Positions 1 to 14,716 of a stretch of DNA of 34,166 nucleotides are shown piece after piece (the first letter of the stretch is position 1; each line of letters starts with the position of its first letter). Origin of the DNA: Dipetalonema caudispina (Eukaryota > Nematoda > Chromadorea > Rhabditida > Onchocercidae); contig JABVXV010000495.1 in the NCBI GenBank assembly GCA_013365325.1, positions 1-34,166 of the forward strand. The letters run 5' to 3'. Made by a program: the position numbers and the translations under genes. The notes beneath the pieces are model-generated. The model did no database searches, was not told the origin of the DNA, and worked only from the letters and a program-made list of their open reading frames with translations.

Positions 1-914
1 CAGGTTATTAATTTCTTTTTTTTAAGCAAAATTTACTAAATTTGCAATATTTATTCAAGTCCTATGAATTGAAACAATACAATGTGCTAATTCCGATATT
101 TCAAACAAGAAATACATTGACACTTCTTTAACAACTTGGACAGAGAAGAAAACTATAAGTTTGAAATTTGACGTATTTTTTACTTCAAAATATTTAGAAT
201 CAAAACGAAAAAGATGGCAAAAATGGAAACTCAGACGAAGTGAATACGGAAGAAACAGAAAACAGTGCTGATTCATTCAGCAACTAGGAAAAGATGGAAT
301 GTCACCGATTGGAAATTCACATTTGGCAAACAAACTTGGGAGATAAAAATTTTTTATACTTAAAAAATAAATGGAATTCCTTGCAAATGTCCTATAGCAA
401 AATTTCAATAAATATACAAAAGCCTTGTCTTGCAATTTTGAAAACGAACGTTATTTAAAATGAACATCGAATATTCTGAACAAATTCATTTTTAAACAGC
501 GGAACTCAACCAATGGATAGGTTAAATGAAATAGTTAGACAACTACACCCGTGACGATGTATATTACTGTTAATAGTAAGTAAGACCTGCGTTCAACGAC
601 TGGAATCGTTTCTTATTCAGAAAATGATCAAGCATTAGAAATTACCTTTTATTACGTGATGCAAACGGTAATAAAAGGAATTCAGCAAACTCATTTAACA
701 TATAGGACAATTTAATTCATGCAAAATCATTCACAGCATTAACAATTCTGTTATTTTGCCTAAGATCACATACGTACACGAATGACAGCAATGGTAAACG
801 AACAAAAGATCATTTATACCACTGAATATAATCAATAATAACCATTATTATCAAAGACAGATAGATCAGAAACTTAAACTACGGAAACTTTCAAACTGTC
901 CAGTGAGTGGAGAT
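1..914. other. 3' flank of cytochrome b5 reductase, no gene seen
   Basis: No coding region could be supported here. The stretch lies downstream of the minus-strand reductase stop and probably holds its 3' UTR. A minus-strand AATAAA (plus TTTATT at 648-653) lies about 260 bp past the stop and is a possible poly(A) signal. A 73-codon minus-strand frame near 55-276 is rich in F, L and S and has no recognisable domain. Confidence 0.5.
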
Positions 915-3026
915 TTAAAAAATTAAACGATCATTTTCTGGATAACCTAACTTATCGAGACTTGGTGTACAGGCAAACTTGATCATCGGCGGTGGGCCAC
1001 ACATCAAAATTACCGTACCAGCATCGCTTTCAGGTCCAGGCAAATGCTTTTGGATCATTTCTGCATCCACAAATCCTATAAATATTTAACAGTGAAGAAT
1101 TTATGATAAGTGTTATGCTTGCTATTAGAATGAAGTTAACCTCATGTGCAGTGTATCAATGACATTCCTACATCTTTTCCATCTATATTCTATAAAGAAA
1201 GTAATTCAATTAAAACCTGTTGAGTACATCCAACCAGGTTTTGCTTGGTCGACTGTGTACCACACACGGAACTTCTCTGGATGCTCCGTAGCTAATCTGT
1301 CTAACTCATCTCTAAAAATCAAGTAGATATTCCTGATTGCATCATGTACAGTATTCCAAAGAAATATAATTCAAAAAGGATCTTCATCATTTGAAAAAGT
1401 GTTATTAAGAGGATCAAACAGTCTTTACTAGACTAAGAAAATAAGATAATTCAACATTGAAGAGGTAAACATTTCGGGAATGGAACCAAACATTCATTCT
1501 TGATAGGCCAAGTTATTAATTAAGGTATATCTAACACATTTCACAATAGTACACAATTTACATTAATATGCCAATCAAAAAATCTAAATCATAGCGTGTT
1601 CTGTTGTAAAACATACCTAAGCAATATATCGGATTCATCTTTGTTCGCGAAAATCAATGATACCTTGGTAGGATCCTCCGGATCTTTCATAATTGCTGAG
1701 ATGATCTGTAAATATATTTCTCGCTCTTCACGTTAATGTATTATTAACCAGTTAAAAAGACTAGTATGTGTCCAGAAAACAATTATGTTATCAATATCTT
1801 ACTTGCAACATCGGTGTGATACCGCTACCACCTGCAATCATACCGATATTTTTGTATACATGACGTTTCGGTTCTGCTTTTTTCGTTGGCTTCACGGCAA
1901 AACAACCATTCCCTTCATATACGATTAGTCCCGAAGGACCGCGAAAATTAATTGTTTCACCTGATATTAGGATATTATGTCAATTCTGACAATAATAACA
2001 CCACAGTCACTTGGGGCAATTAACCACTTACAGAACTCATGATAAAAGTTGGGGACAGTCACAAGTAATCCCTTCCCAACGGAATAAAATTGATCATAAC
2101 TTATAGTAAAAGTTCATTTCGCAAAAGAAGATTGCGCATCCATTAGATCCCTTAATTTTTTATCCATCTATACCATTATTAAATCCATACCTGTCACCAT
2201 TTTCTCAAGATACTGCGTCATCTTTCCACCATCCGGAAACTTGGGATGAACGTCCTTAAAGTAAATCTTAACCATCAAATCGACATATCCTTTGTCATCA
2301 TCGGATGAAATTGGTGTATATGGACGAACAACAAGTTTTCCATTTACCTAAAATTAACTTATTTTGAAGATTACTTCGAGATACTACGTGAGCCGGAAAT
2401 CTGGAATTACAAATGCTCTTTCCGAAGGCTACACAACTAATACATTTATAGCACGCACTGCACTATACCATCAAACAGTCTCGGCGTATCTCAAACCTTT
2501 ACATATCTTATACTTCTAGTTCCTAATTATGAACTGAAATAAAACTTCAAATGTCTCCGCAGTAATTACCTTCGCCGAGAGATGAATATGTTGGCCAATA
2601 GGCAAACCGAGAATGTGTTCATTAGTGGGTAGTTTGAAACGAAATCTTCGCGTGTCATGGTTAACAATTTCTTTTTGTATTAAAGCCAGAGGATATGTTG
2701 CTTCCGGATCCACAAGAGTTATTAATTTCTAAAATGAAAAATAAAGCTCTGGATAAGTTGCAAAGTAAAACCATAATTCTCTCAGTATTTGAACAATACT
2801 ACAGGAATCCTGGCTTCTCTAAAACTGAACTATTATATAAAATTTACAGTTGAGATAAAGTATTTAAAAATGCACAAATCCTTACCTTTCTAGAAAACAG
2901 ACAAAATGTACAGTTGGTACCTCTTCGCCGATATAAAAAGTGATACAGAGCTATTGAAGAAAGAAGTATGACGGAACCCGTGATAAGTACCACATTAGTT
3001 ACAGTGCTTTCGTAGTTTGATACCAT
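915..3026 (-). CDS. NADH-cytochrome b5 reductase, membrane-anchored, 7 exons
   Basis: This flavoenzyme passes electrons from NADH through FAD to cytochrome b5, which serves fatty-acid desaturation and sterol synthesis at the ER or outer mitochondrial membrane. Exons on the minus strand: 3026-2887 plus base 2886, 2728-2570, 2347-2191, 1960-1803, 1705-1617, 1311-1217, 1075-915 (stop TAA). They sum to exactly 960 nt, or 319 aa, against about 300 in human CYB5R3. The ATG at 3026 opens a hydrophobic anchor at about residues 12-32. The FAD motif RPYT is at 108-111, the glycine-rich NADH loop GGSGITPM at 196-203, and CGPPPM at 292-297. Alignment to CYB5R3 is continuous through the FAD and NAD domains. 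All introns are GT-AG (97-305 bp); the last donor, GTTTTAA, is weak. Family membership is certain. Assignment to the CYB5R2 or CYB5R3 subtype, and ER versus mitochondrial location, are not resolved. Confidence 0.95.
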
Positions 3027-3233
3027 TTTTAATCGATAAAATGCAGCGTGAGAATCCTCTTTTCCGAATTTTCAATGCAAGAATGGTTTTCAATTTTCAA
3101 CACTTTTTAAACTCTGTCACATATAATTCTAGAAAAAGAAATCATACTATACTATTTTAAGGAACTCCTTGTAAAGCGTATTTGATATCAGTTCATTTAA
3201 TAAAACACATATCTCATCAAAATGATAAAATAC

Positions 3234-3267
<34 letters not shown>

Positions 3268-5679
3268 TGAACAAGATATTATCTTTGAAAGAGAGAGAGA
3301 AGTTATCCTTCACCTGCATGATAAATTCAACAAGATAAAAAACATCAAGCTATAGATAAAAATATATTCACTCGACAATAACAATATTCTTGCAACAAAC
3401 ACCAAGCAATCCGTACTATCATATGCTGAAATTCCTTTCTTCTTCCCGTTTCTACAATTGTAATACTTTTCCAAATCACTGTACAGAGCGATTAATCTTC
3501 CAGGAAGAAACTTAAGTATTTGAAGAATAAAGGTAGGGAACTTTCCTCAACTTTTATTTTTTAATCCTAATTTCTTTCATATACAGCTAAAGCTTCCTTT
3601 ACGAAAAGTCAAAACAAAAAAAAAACATAATGATTCCCTGATTTATTCCAAATCCCTTCATTATGGTAGAAAACAATCTCTTCGTCGCTCTTAACCATTG
3701 AAAATGTAACCTGAATGTACCGGCGAGCCTATTCATAAAACAAATCTAAATGATTTTTCTTCATCACTTCCTCCGAACAATCACCGTTTTTACTTTTTAT
3801 CACAGATTAAAACTTTCAGTTTTCCAAAATAATATCCGCAAAACATTTACATTCAGTGTTCTTTGCTTTCGTGTACTTTTTTAGATAACAACTATAACAA
3901 TACTTTATTATTGCGAGGAAAATAAAGAAGTTAACAATCAATCAGACAGGATATTAACGAAATCATCAGCTGAATTAAGCCAAAAGTAACAGTAAGGAAT
4001 AATTACGAAATCTCACTAATAGTAACTTGGAATAGCACATTAAATAATTTGAAGAACATAGAAGCAGCTGAAAGATGCAGCGCAATGGTGATAGAAAAAT
4101 GTTTTTGCACCACCTTATCTCCTAAAATAAATAATTTCAAATATCAGTACATTACTCATTGTTTCGAAGTTGACTGTTACTAGAATCACTTCATCCTTCC
4201 ATAAAACAAATCTTCCCAGAAACTAATTACTTCCTGAGAAATATTCCATGAGTATATCTATAAGATTTTGGGACAAAAAAGCGGTACATGCATTTTTTGA
4301 ACAAATGCTGTACAGCCTTTCTGCTGCTCCTACTACTGTTATGCGAAGTAACAAGATGTGAAGTAGAAAATTCGTCAAATAATTCTTCATTGGGCACACA
4401 ACACATTCTCATCACATGTTCATCAGTTTTCCCGTCTGCGACATATTCTGAAAAACCCGAAATACAAAAAAAAAAGAAAACACTCCAACAAAGACAGACA
4501 ACAAAGCAAAACTTCGGGATCAAAATTAGCCTTTTGACTTTCCTCCCCAGGGTACGTAAAAAAAGTCTAACTCTGCCCAAATATTTAATCCGATTAACCT
4601 TACTAAACTCCAAAGTACACAGCAACAACACAGTTTCTCGTTAAAACGGACAACGACACATAAAGTGATAAATATTCCATTAAAAGCCAATAATTTTATA
4701 ACTTTTTCTTAACGGTGCCAAGATTTACAGTTTGTAAGGATCGGGCAATCACAATATTAAGTCCAAACAGTTCATATTGTTAATAAAACGCAAGATCCAC
4801 GTAAATCTTACGCGACAGCTATTCCATCTACCATACAACTTAAAAAGAAAAAAAAAATTCATACCTCCATATTCAATTTTCTTGGCCAAACCAAGTTGGT
4901 AACAATGAGCATCCACCAAGCAAAACTGTGCTTGCAACCAATTTCTGTAGATGGTAAAATTTTTTGTTTGTAAGCAGAGAATGAGCTGTTGCAGTACTCC
5001 CCTCCTTGAGTACCTCCTTTCGAATTGTAACAACTTAAAATCAGTGCTTTAGAAAAATTGCAAAGATCCTCAAAGAGAAGATAATAACTGAAATGGTAAT
5101 AAACAGAACTCTGATTTCGAAGAATAATGTCCGATGAGTGCATAAATAATAAAGCAGTATCAAAAGTGCCAAAAATCTTACATGGACTAAAACAACAAGC
5201 ATGTCAATTTGCACGGTATCACAGTAACATCTTATGGCCAAGAAAACAGAGTTCGATAAATAAGAATTAGCTAATAAAGAAGAGTATATACCTTGCCAGA
5301 TGGCATGACGAATCGGTGGCTGTCGCGATTATACCATAAGTAATTTCAGATGCGAATGAATAAAAAAACTGATAGATTTTTCCAGAGCGATAAAAATAAA
5401 TGATTTTAACTGCCAAGTACGACAAAGAAAAAGTATAGACCGAAAGCATAATAACCATAATCCAATCTAAAAGAACAATATACTTCTAATGAACTCCCTT
5501 AACTTACAGCTTTAGGATTGAACGGTATAAGATTCTTGACAAATCATCAGTTAATTAATTCTATCGATTACATGTCATATCTTGAAGCCAAAAAAGAATC
5601 ACTCCTCCGAAAATATAAAAAACATACATGAGAAATCCCGGAAAATGAAACAGCAATCGCGACTAGCCACCGAATATAG
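3027..5679. other. Intergenic, reductase upstream / eRF1 downstream
   Basis: No recognised gene. It should contain the reductase promoter near 3030-3500 and the eRF1 3' UTR below 5680. A TA dinucleotide tract and a short GA tract lie at 3236-3301. Two areas have unusually long open frames for such A+T-rich DNA: 4227-4644, with overlapping frames on both strands, the plus one starting with a signal-peptide-like segment; and 4749-5241, with overlapping minus-strand frames. Both are treated as findings rather than genes. Confidence 0.5.
3236..3265. repeat. (TA)15 microsatellite
   Basis: An uninterrupted TA dinucleotide run of 30 bp, followed 20 bp later by a short GA tract (about 3287-3301). 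It lies about 210 bp upstream of the reductase start codon. Confidence 0.95.
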
Positions 5680-8433
<2,754 letters not shown>

Positions 8434-11400
8434 CACTACTGACGTTCAGATACCTAATTTCACGATATCAAGAAAATTAACACTGCTCACTGCCTGAAAA
8501 TTTACCAGTTCAAATTTTACACTCCATAGAAAGACGCGGAATACGGTACGTGAATAATTGGGGGAAAAACAAGCAGATAAACTTGCTTGATCCAGTCCTC
8601 GGGCGGGAATCATCGATGGCTCATTAAGGCATGGATGGGTCTATTTAATTTGCTTCAAATTATCATCCATTTCAGGCAATACTTGATTCGTATAGGATTT
8701 CATAATGATATTAGTAACAAAACTTTGATTTGACGACAACAATGATAAAACTCTAATATTTACTTTATTCCGCAAATTCTACAACAAATGCGTATATTGC
8801 AACGTATATATCTCAAACACCAATCGTTCATTCAGTTTATTCATCATAATCTGATGATAAGTTGCTATCATTACAGTTCATGGTTGAAATTTTCGACTCA
8901 AACGTGTAAACGTCAAAAAAATAATTTTGATACTATTATCTTCCTAATCGTAACAATCATTGCCGTACCTAACTTCTAGATGGTTCCTTCGGTATTCAAT
9001 CTCTAGATGACCACCTACACTCCCAGAACACGCAGGTCATCACGTAATTAACCCCTCGTAAAACCATCATCTCACAACCACCACTCACTATTCCACGAAG
9101 GACAATGGCTCCAAATTTTTGGGAAAACTGCAAACGGAAACTTCGGCTATACAAGGGAGCATAGTGCAACTTTTCATCCTATATGATAAAACAATCATAT
9201 TCTATTCAGAAGTTGGGACAATTCCGGAATATAGGTACTTTTACCGGGTCCGATTTTCTTCAACAACTAATCTTACTAACGATAAGACATTTAGGGCTTA
9301 TGCTTAAACATTCTATATAGCAATACAAATTACATTCTCGAAATCAATTGAACAATAAATCGATGCAAGAACTAATCTATGACAATTCTACTTTAGACTG
9401 ATATTATTAGCAATTTAGCATTTGGATAGTAAGCTAAACTTTATTTTGCATGTATTTATCACTGATTTTTTTCATGTAAATAATCTGATGATAAACTACA
9501 ACCATTGCTGATTTAGTAGAATTTTGTGAAGTAGAAAGAAAATTTTCGTTTTTTTTCTTTTAAATAATTAAATTGTTTGCGAAGATAAAAATTTAACTTG
9601 GAAATTTTTCTAATACTTTACATATACTAATTATTTTGAATGAAGATGGAAGTGAACGTGAAAAAATTGTCATTTCTATTAATTATTGTTAATTATCAAT
9701 TGATTAGAAAATGCGTATATTATTGTCATAATTAATTTTTATAATGCACAATATTAATTCATTCATTCTTTTGTTATCACTTATAATATTTAATTCATTG
9801 ATGTGTGTTGTTTTATTTCTGATCATATGAAATTGAAAAAGGATGAAAATAGCACTGTAACATTTAAAATACTTGGAAATTTCTTAACATTTAAAATACT
9901 TGGAAATACTTGGAAATTTCTTATTTCCATACATTTCGTTCTTTCCATTTTACATTTCAACACATTCACATCTTTCAAATAGATAATATAACAGTATAAA
10001 ATAAAATGGTAATAATTAATCAATGCATTTACAAATCGTTAATATTCATGGAAAAAAAGTGATTAAATTGAAAAAAAAAAAAAAAAAAAAATTATTTCAA
10101 CTAGAAAAGAAGTCATAAATGTAGTGATGTATTGCTAGGAAAGAATTTTAGCAAAAATTGAACAAAAAATAATTGATAATATAATTTATATTCAAAAAAA
10201 CAAAAATTGTTTTGATATATCTATCCTTTCATTCTATGATTCGTCATGTTTATCGATTACAACAATGCTATTAATGCTTAAATGATAATTTAGTATTGAA
10301 AATAGCTTTTGCTATTTTTCTCTTTTTCTTTTTTCTTTAAAAAGAGAGGAAAAAAAAATCAGCTCCATATTTATCCAATACTTAAATAATCCTATAATTT
10401 CAATTTCTATCATAGAGTATTAGAATGTAAAATGAGCAAAAGAGTAAAATGATGAAAAGTCAAGAAGAATGACGTAAATAAATTAATGGATTTTATTATT
10501 CAATGAAAATTTATGCCTTCTTGTAATGATGTGAAAAAAAAAAAAGAAAAAAAAAAAGAAAAAAGGAAAAATCCATCAAAAATAATTTCATTATCATACA
10601 AACATTTCCTATCATTTTCTTCTTCAAATTATTGTAATTTTATTTTTGATATTTTAATATTACACTGTTAATGTTTAATCAAACTGTTTGAATGAATTCA
10701 TTTTCAGTTATACATTATATTTAAAATAGCTATGATATCACAGATGCAATGCAATAACAATTCTAGCATTCTTTTCGTTTTTGAAATTATTATTTCCACT
10801 ATTATTTAAAATTATTATATATCAGATTATAAGCAATGACAATTGCATATTTCCATTTTCTAAAGTATAAATGATAAATGAGTAAGATTAATATCTCTGT
10901 CATCTCTCAAACAAATAAAGCCTAAATGATAAATACCACAAAAGATACGGATTAAATTATGCCCTTTAAAAAGAAGATGAACCGGATGAGTTGTTTGGAA
11001 TTTGTAGAATTTTATATAAATGGAATGGAACAGAATGATCCAACAACAACGAACAGGGTAGAATCAAGAAATCATATAAGATGAAAAGATTTGCACAATT
11101 AGTACTCCTCCTTCTGAAATCATGAATTCAGTAAAATTTGTCCAGTGAATCTAATCACCTATCATGAATTTGCTTGATCACTTTAGCTTGCTTTGATTAA
11201 ATACAATTTAGTGCTTTCATTTCTTTCCATTACTTTATAATCTTGCTTAACTTTCATGTATCATAATATACAATCACGATCATGCTATTCTTTTGATATT
11301 TCAACCAGTTTCACTTTTTATCAAATAAGATCGGGAAGTTTTAGGAATGAAATTACATGTGGCTATGCTGCATTAAATATAACAACCAAAGTTTCTGCAC

Positions 11401-12060
11401 ATCAATAACGAACTAAAATCTTTTCCTAGCCAAATAAAGGATTAAGTATTGTTGCTTTTTTTAATAGTAATTCTGAGAATCTTGATCAGACTTAACATCG
11501 TTGCGTTCCATTTTTACAGCAATTTTAAGGTTTATCTTTAATCACAAATAAAAAATATCAAAATTTATATAGTCTCATTCGGTATACTTAAATTCGATTA
11601 AATATAATATTGATATCAATACACGAATCCTCAAACCTATAATCACAACATGATGTTTATCGTTTCTGTCATTTTTATTACAATTGTCGTCTATTAATGA
11701 AAGCTATCCATATGAAATAATTTACGACAATTCTTAGTTATCCATAAAGAGACTACAAAATTTGGCTCACACCAAACAGCATTTACAGCAGATTGCACAG
11801 TCTAGTAAATTCTTAATCCTTAAGTGGCATCTATTACCCGAGCAGTAGGAAGTGAAATCGACTTTTTTTTTTCTTTGTATAATTTTCCCCTCATAATTTC
11901 TCTCACTAACCAACCCCTTTTTCCGTGGAAGGAAAAACAGTTAACTTAATCGAATGCTGATTTAATAGAAGAACAGTGAACTCAATAAAACATAAGATAA
12001 GGCATATAAAACAAGCACCTTACTAAAAAAAAAAAAGAAAGAAACAATAAATCTACATTC
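8434..12060. other. Intergenic, eRF1 upstream / syntaxin-18 downstream
   Basis: No recognised gene in 3.6 kb. The part nearest eRF1 (about 8440-9300) is richer in G+C than the rest and probably holds the eRF1 promoter; it also carries a 60-codon minus-strand open frame at 9178-8996. From about 9300 to 12000 the DNA is very A+T-rich with poly(A) runs (about 10070-10090, 10532-10565) and a small tandem duplication at 9858-9921. A minus-strand AATAAA (plus TTTATT, 11674-11679) is a possible distant poly(A) signal for the syntaxin gene. Confidence 0.5.
9858..9921. repeat. Imperfect tandem duplication, ~27-37 bp unit
   Basis: The unit TAACATTTAAAATACTTGGA plus a short tail occurs at 9858-9884 and again from 9885. 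The second copy contains an extra internal copy of the ten bases ACTTGGAAAT. It looks like replication slippage and no coding role is suggested. Confidence 0.85.
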
Positions 12061-14716
12061 TTAGGGATTATACCAATCTAGAAAAAGTAACGTGAATGTG
12101 AGAACAATAATACAAAATAAAAGAATCACACGTCTAGATGCCATGTTCTGAATTGCTTGACGAATCTGTTCATTTCCAATTCGAATATTTTCAACCGTCA
12201 ACAACGTTGTTTCATTTACAACATTTATATCTCTTTCCTGTTCCGAAACCTAGAATTAAAATAAGTCAGCAGTTACAAGAAAGATATGAAAAGCCAGGTA
12301 GGAAAGAGATAATTAATTTGTTGACCTTCTCGGCAAATGTCTCTTGCAACTGATGCAGCTCCGCCATCTGTTTTTCCACCTTTTGAATATCGCTATCTAC
12401 TTGAAGCGATTGAAAATACAACCGTTCATTTTCAATCATAAGCTGGGTACGTTCATCGTCATCTAAATTATTAAGCGAATCAACATCATTTGCTTGTTCA
12501 ATTTCTTGGAAATCGGATAAATGCACATCAGACCATCCATCCTGTTCTGACTTTCTGATTCCATCTTTCTTCATACCTGGAATAACATGCATGATGAGTC
12601 AGCGTAAAACAAACAACTGAGTCTTGAAATGTTTTTACCAGTGGATCCAATTTTAATTAAACTAACTATTCACATATATTAGCTTACGCTACTCATCTAG
12701 AATGCTTGCTGAAACAAAAGAAATGAAACAAACCCGTGCTCTGAGGAATCCTTTTCCTCAAACCATCCTTGCCAAAAATGATGGCTTCACTGAGTATCGA
12801 ATCTGAAACTGACGATCCATCGGACTTCTGTGATATGGTTTCAACCGAATTTTCGTTAGCCAATCGTTGCGTTAGCGCTTCATCCCTTCCTTTTTTCATG
12901 CTGTATAACTGTGCCAACGTGGCCAGCCTGGAAACGAATAATTAAAAGGTATGAATAATATATAAATACATATAAAAATAATACAGGAAAGTGCAGTGAA
13001 ATCCAATAATTTCACAGTACTATTCAATATCCAACACAGCTCTTAAAACTCTGGATTGGATATCCCAATGCGATATAAATGTTGAAATTGTCAAGCAGCA
13101 TCGAGGCATTGCAGGTCATATTCCCGAACTTTTCAAACAAACATAACGATACTATTATGCGCTGGATGTTAAAAGAAAACACAAAGATAAGCATCCAAAT
13201 CATCAGCTGTCACATCAAATGAGCAAGTACACATAATGTTTTGGCAGTTAAGAATCTGAGGATACGCAATTTTTTCCAGTAAACAGTAATATCATTATCA
13301 TATACTCAATTCCCTGCAAAACAACTAACCTCTTTCATTAATCCAACCAATAGAAAATGCAAGTTACCTGCATGTTCGCCGCATATTACTTATCTTCTTT
13401 GTTCGCAAAGCTCGCATTTCAGCAACAATTTTAGCCGTTCCACTGAAATGCTTACCAAGCAATCGCAAAACCTAAAATCGTCCGCTAAATAATGATTAGC
13501 CTTTTTCCCGACATATTATTGAAATTGAAAATTCAAAAGCAGACTATATTGAAAATTTTTGATATACGTCGATAAAAATAAGTGAAAGTCCAATGCATTC
13601 CAACAAAGTGGATTTTTAGTAATGAATGATTGAAGGACGAGAATGATTCGATTAATTAATATTAAAATAGTGAAATTTCACTTGATTTCCATGGATTAAT
13701 AATCCGATGGGCTGCCCTTTATTGAAAGGAATCCAAAAATATACACCTCGAACAAATGTGGACCTTCATCAAGGGCTCGTAAATTGCTACTGTTGATTTT
13801 ACGCTGTAAGGCTTGTATCGATTGCATGCAATCTTGCATCATTTCCTCAATCTTTGCATCTAATTCGTCTCGTTCAAAATCATTCATACCTACAAATTGC
13901 ATGATTAATTTCACACGTAGATGAAGACCAGCACCATCGAAACCATTCTCCTAGCGGTATTTATAAAAAGAAGTCATACTGAGATTTCTCGAAAGGAATA
14001 CGAAGCTAACAAATAACCTATTTTGATCCATTAGTTGGATATACAAATTATTTTGCAGTTGAAGATAATTGCATTCATAATCAGATTAATGAACAAAATC
14101 TAGTTAAATCTGAATAAAAACGTTCACTACACTGGAAATATTTAATTTTATTATCAAATTCTACAGGTATATCTGTCGGAAATAAGCTAAGCTTACTATC
14201 TGTGTACGACGCTATTAATCGTCTAGAATGACCAATATCGGAAATGTAGTTCTTCCTTCCACTGATGACCACATTTCGAAGGGCAATTAATTTACGACGA
14301 GTTCTTTGAGCTTCAGCTGCACATGATAAAAAATTGAGATTCGGACTATGAGAGGATGCTTTCGCCAATTTTTCTGAAGAGACAAAATAAAATTACCCTT
14401 AATCATAATAAATGAAAACCACAAAAAGTTTTAAACTGGCTCCTTGACGATTTTCGATGAAATCAACATCAACATAATTTAGGAAACAACATGAAACTCG
14501 TATATACCAATTAAAACATAGAAACACTTTAAATCAATAACTCTAAAAAGTTTGGAAATCTAAAACCTGGATGAATTACTTGCCATCGAAGCTGTTAAGA
14601 GAATTTTCTGTTTGTTGTTGTTGCTTTTGTATCTGAGCTCGTTTTAATCGCGTTGCTTCCTGTGTTCGTATCATTTTTACTCGAGCACGAAACAACGGTG
14701 TTTTGTCTACTGGCAT
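12061..14716 (-). CDS. Syntaxin-18-like ER Qa-SNARE, 7 exons
   Basis: Syntaxin-18 is the ER-resident Qa-SNARE for Golgi-to-ER retrograde vesicle fusion, acting with Sec22, Use1 and Sec20. Exons on the minus strand: 14716-14584, 14373-14197, 13889-13747, 13471-13368, 12927-12734, 12576-12326, 12249-12061 (stop TAA). They total 1191 nt, or 396 aa, against about 335 in human. The N-terminus MPVDKTPLFRARVK matches the family's opening. The helical N-domain includes RKNYISD, then FERDELD. The SNARE region holds LHQLQETFAEK and a zero-layer glutamine at about Q338 (VSEQERDI). A single C-terminal anchor ends in FLDWYNP, the counterpart of human FLDWYDS. Intron 1 needs a GC donor (G|GCAAGT) to stay in frame. 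The exon 2/3 junction was chosen by alignment: a longer reading through 13971-13890 is open but would insert about 45 residues. Exons 5-6 encode a poorly conserved acidic linker. Confidence 0.92.
14374..14583 (-). other. GC-AG intron 1 of the syntaxin-18 gene
   Basis: The only GT near the exon 1 end (GGCAA|GTAATT, after 14580) leaves two spare bases and throws exon 2 out of frame. Splicing at G|GCAAGT (after 14584) leaves one base and joins exactly to the frame of exon 2 at CTTCAG|AAAAATTGG. GCAAGT is the well-known strong form of the GC donor. No other acceptor in the 210 bp restores the frame with the GT choice. Confidence 0.75.

Noticed and set aside
8615..8632. GATGGCTCATTAA resembles the start of 18S rRNA
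   Set aside because: Only about ten bases match and no rRNA sequence continues on either side.
13890..13971. Reading the syntaxin exon 3 upstream as coding (ENGFDGAGLHLR...)
   Set aside because: Open, but it needs a phase that no good exon 2 donor supplies and would add an insertion absent from the family; GTAAGC at 14196 joined to 13889 fits phase and alignment.
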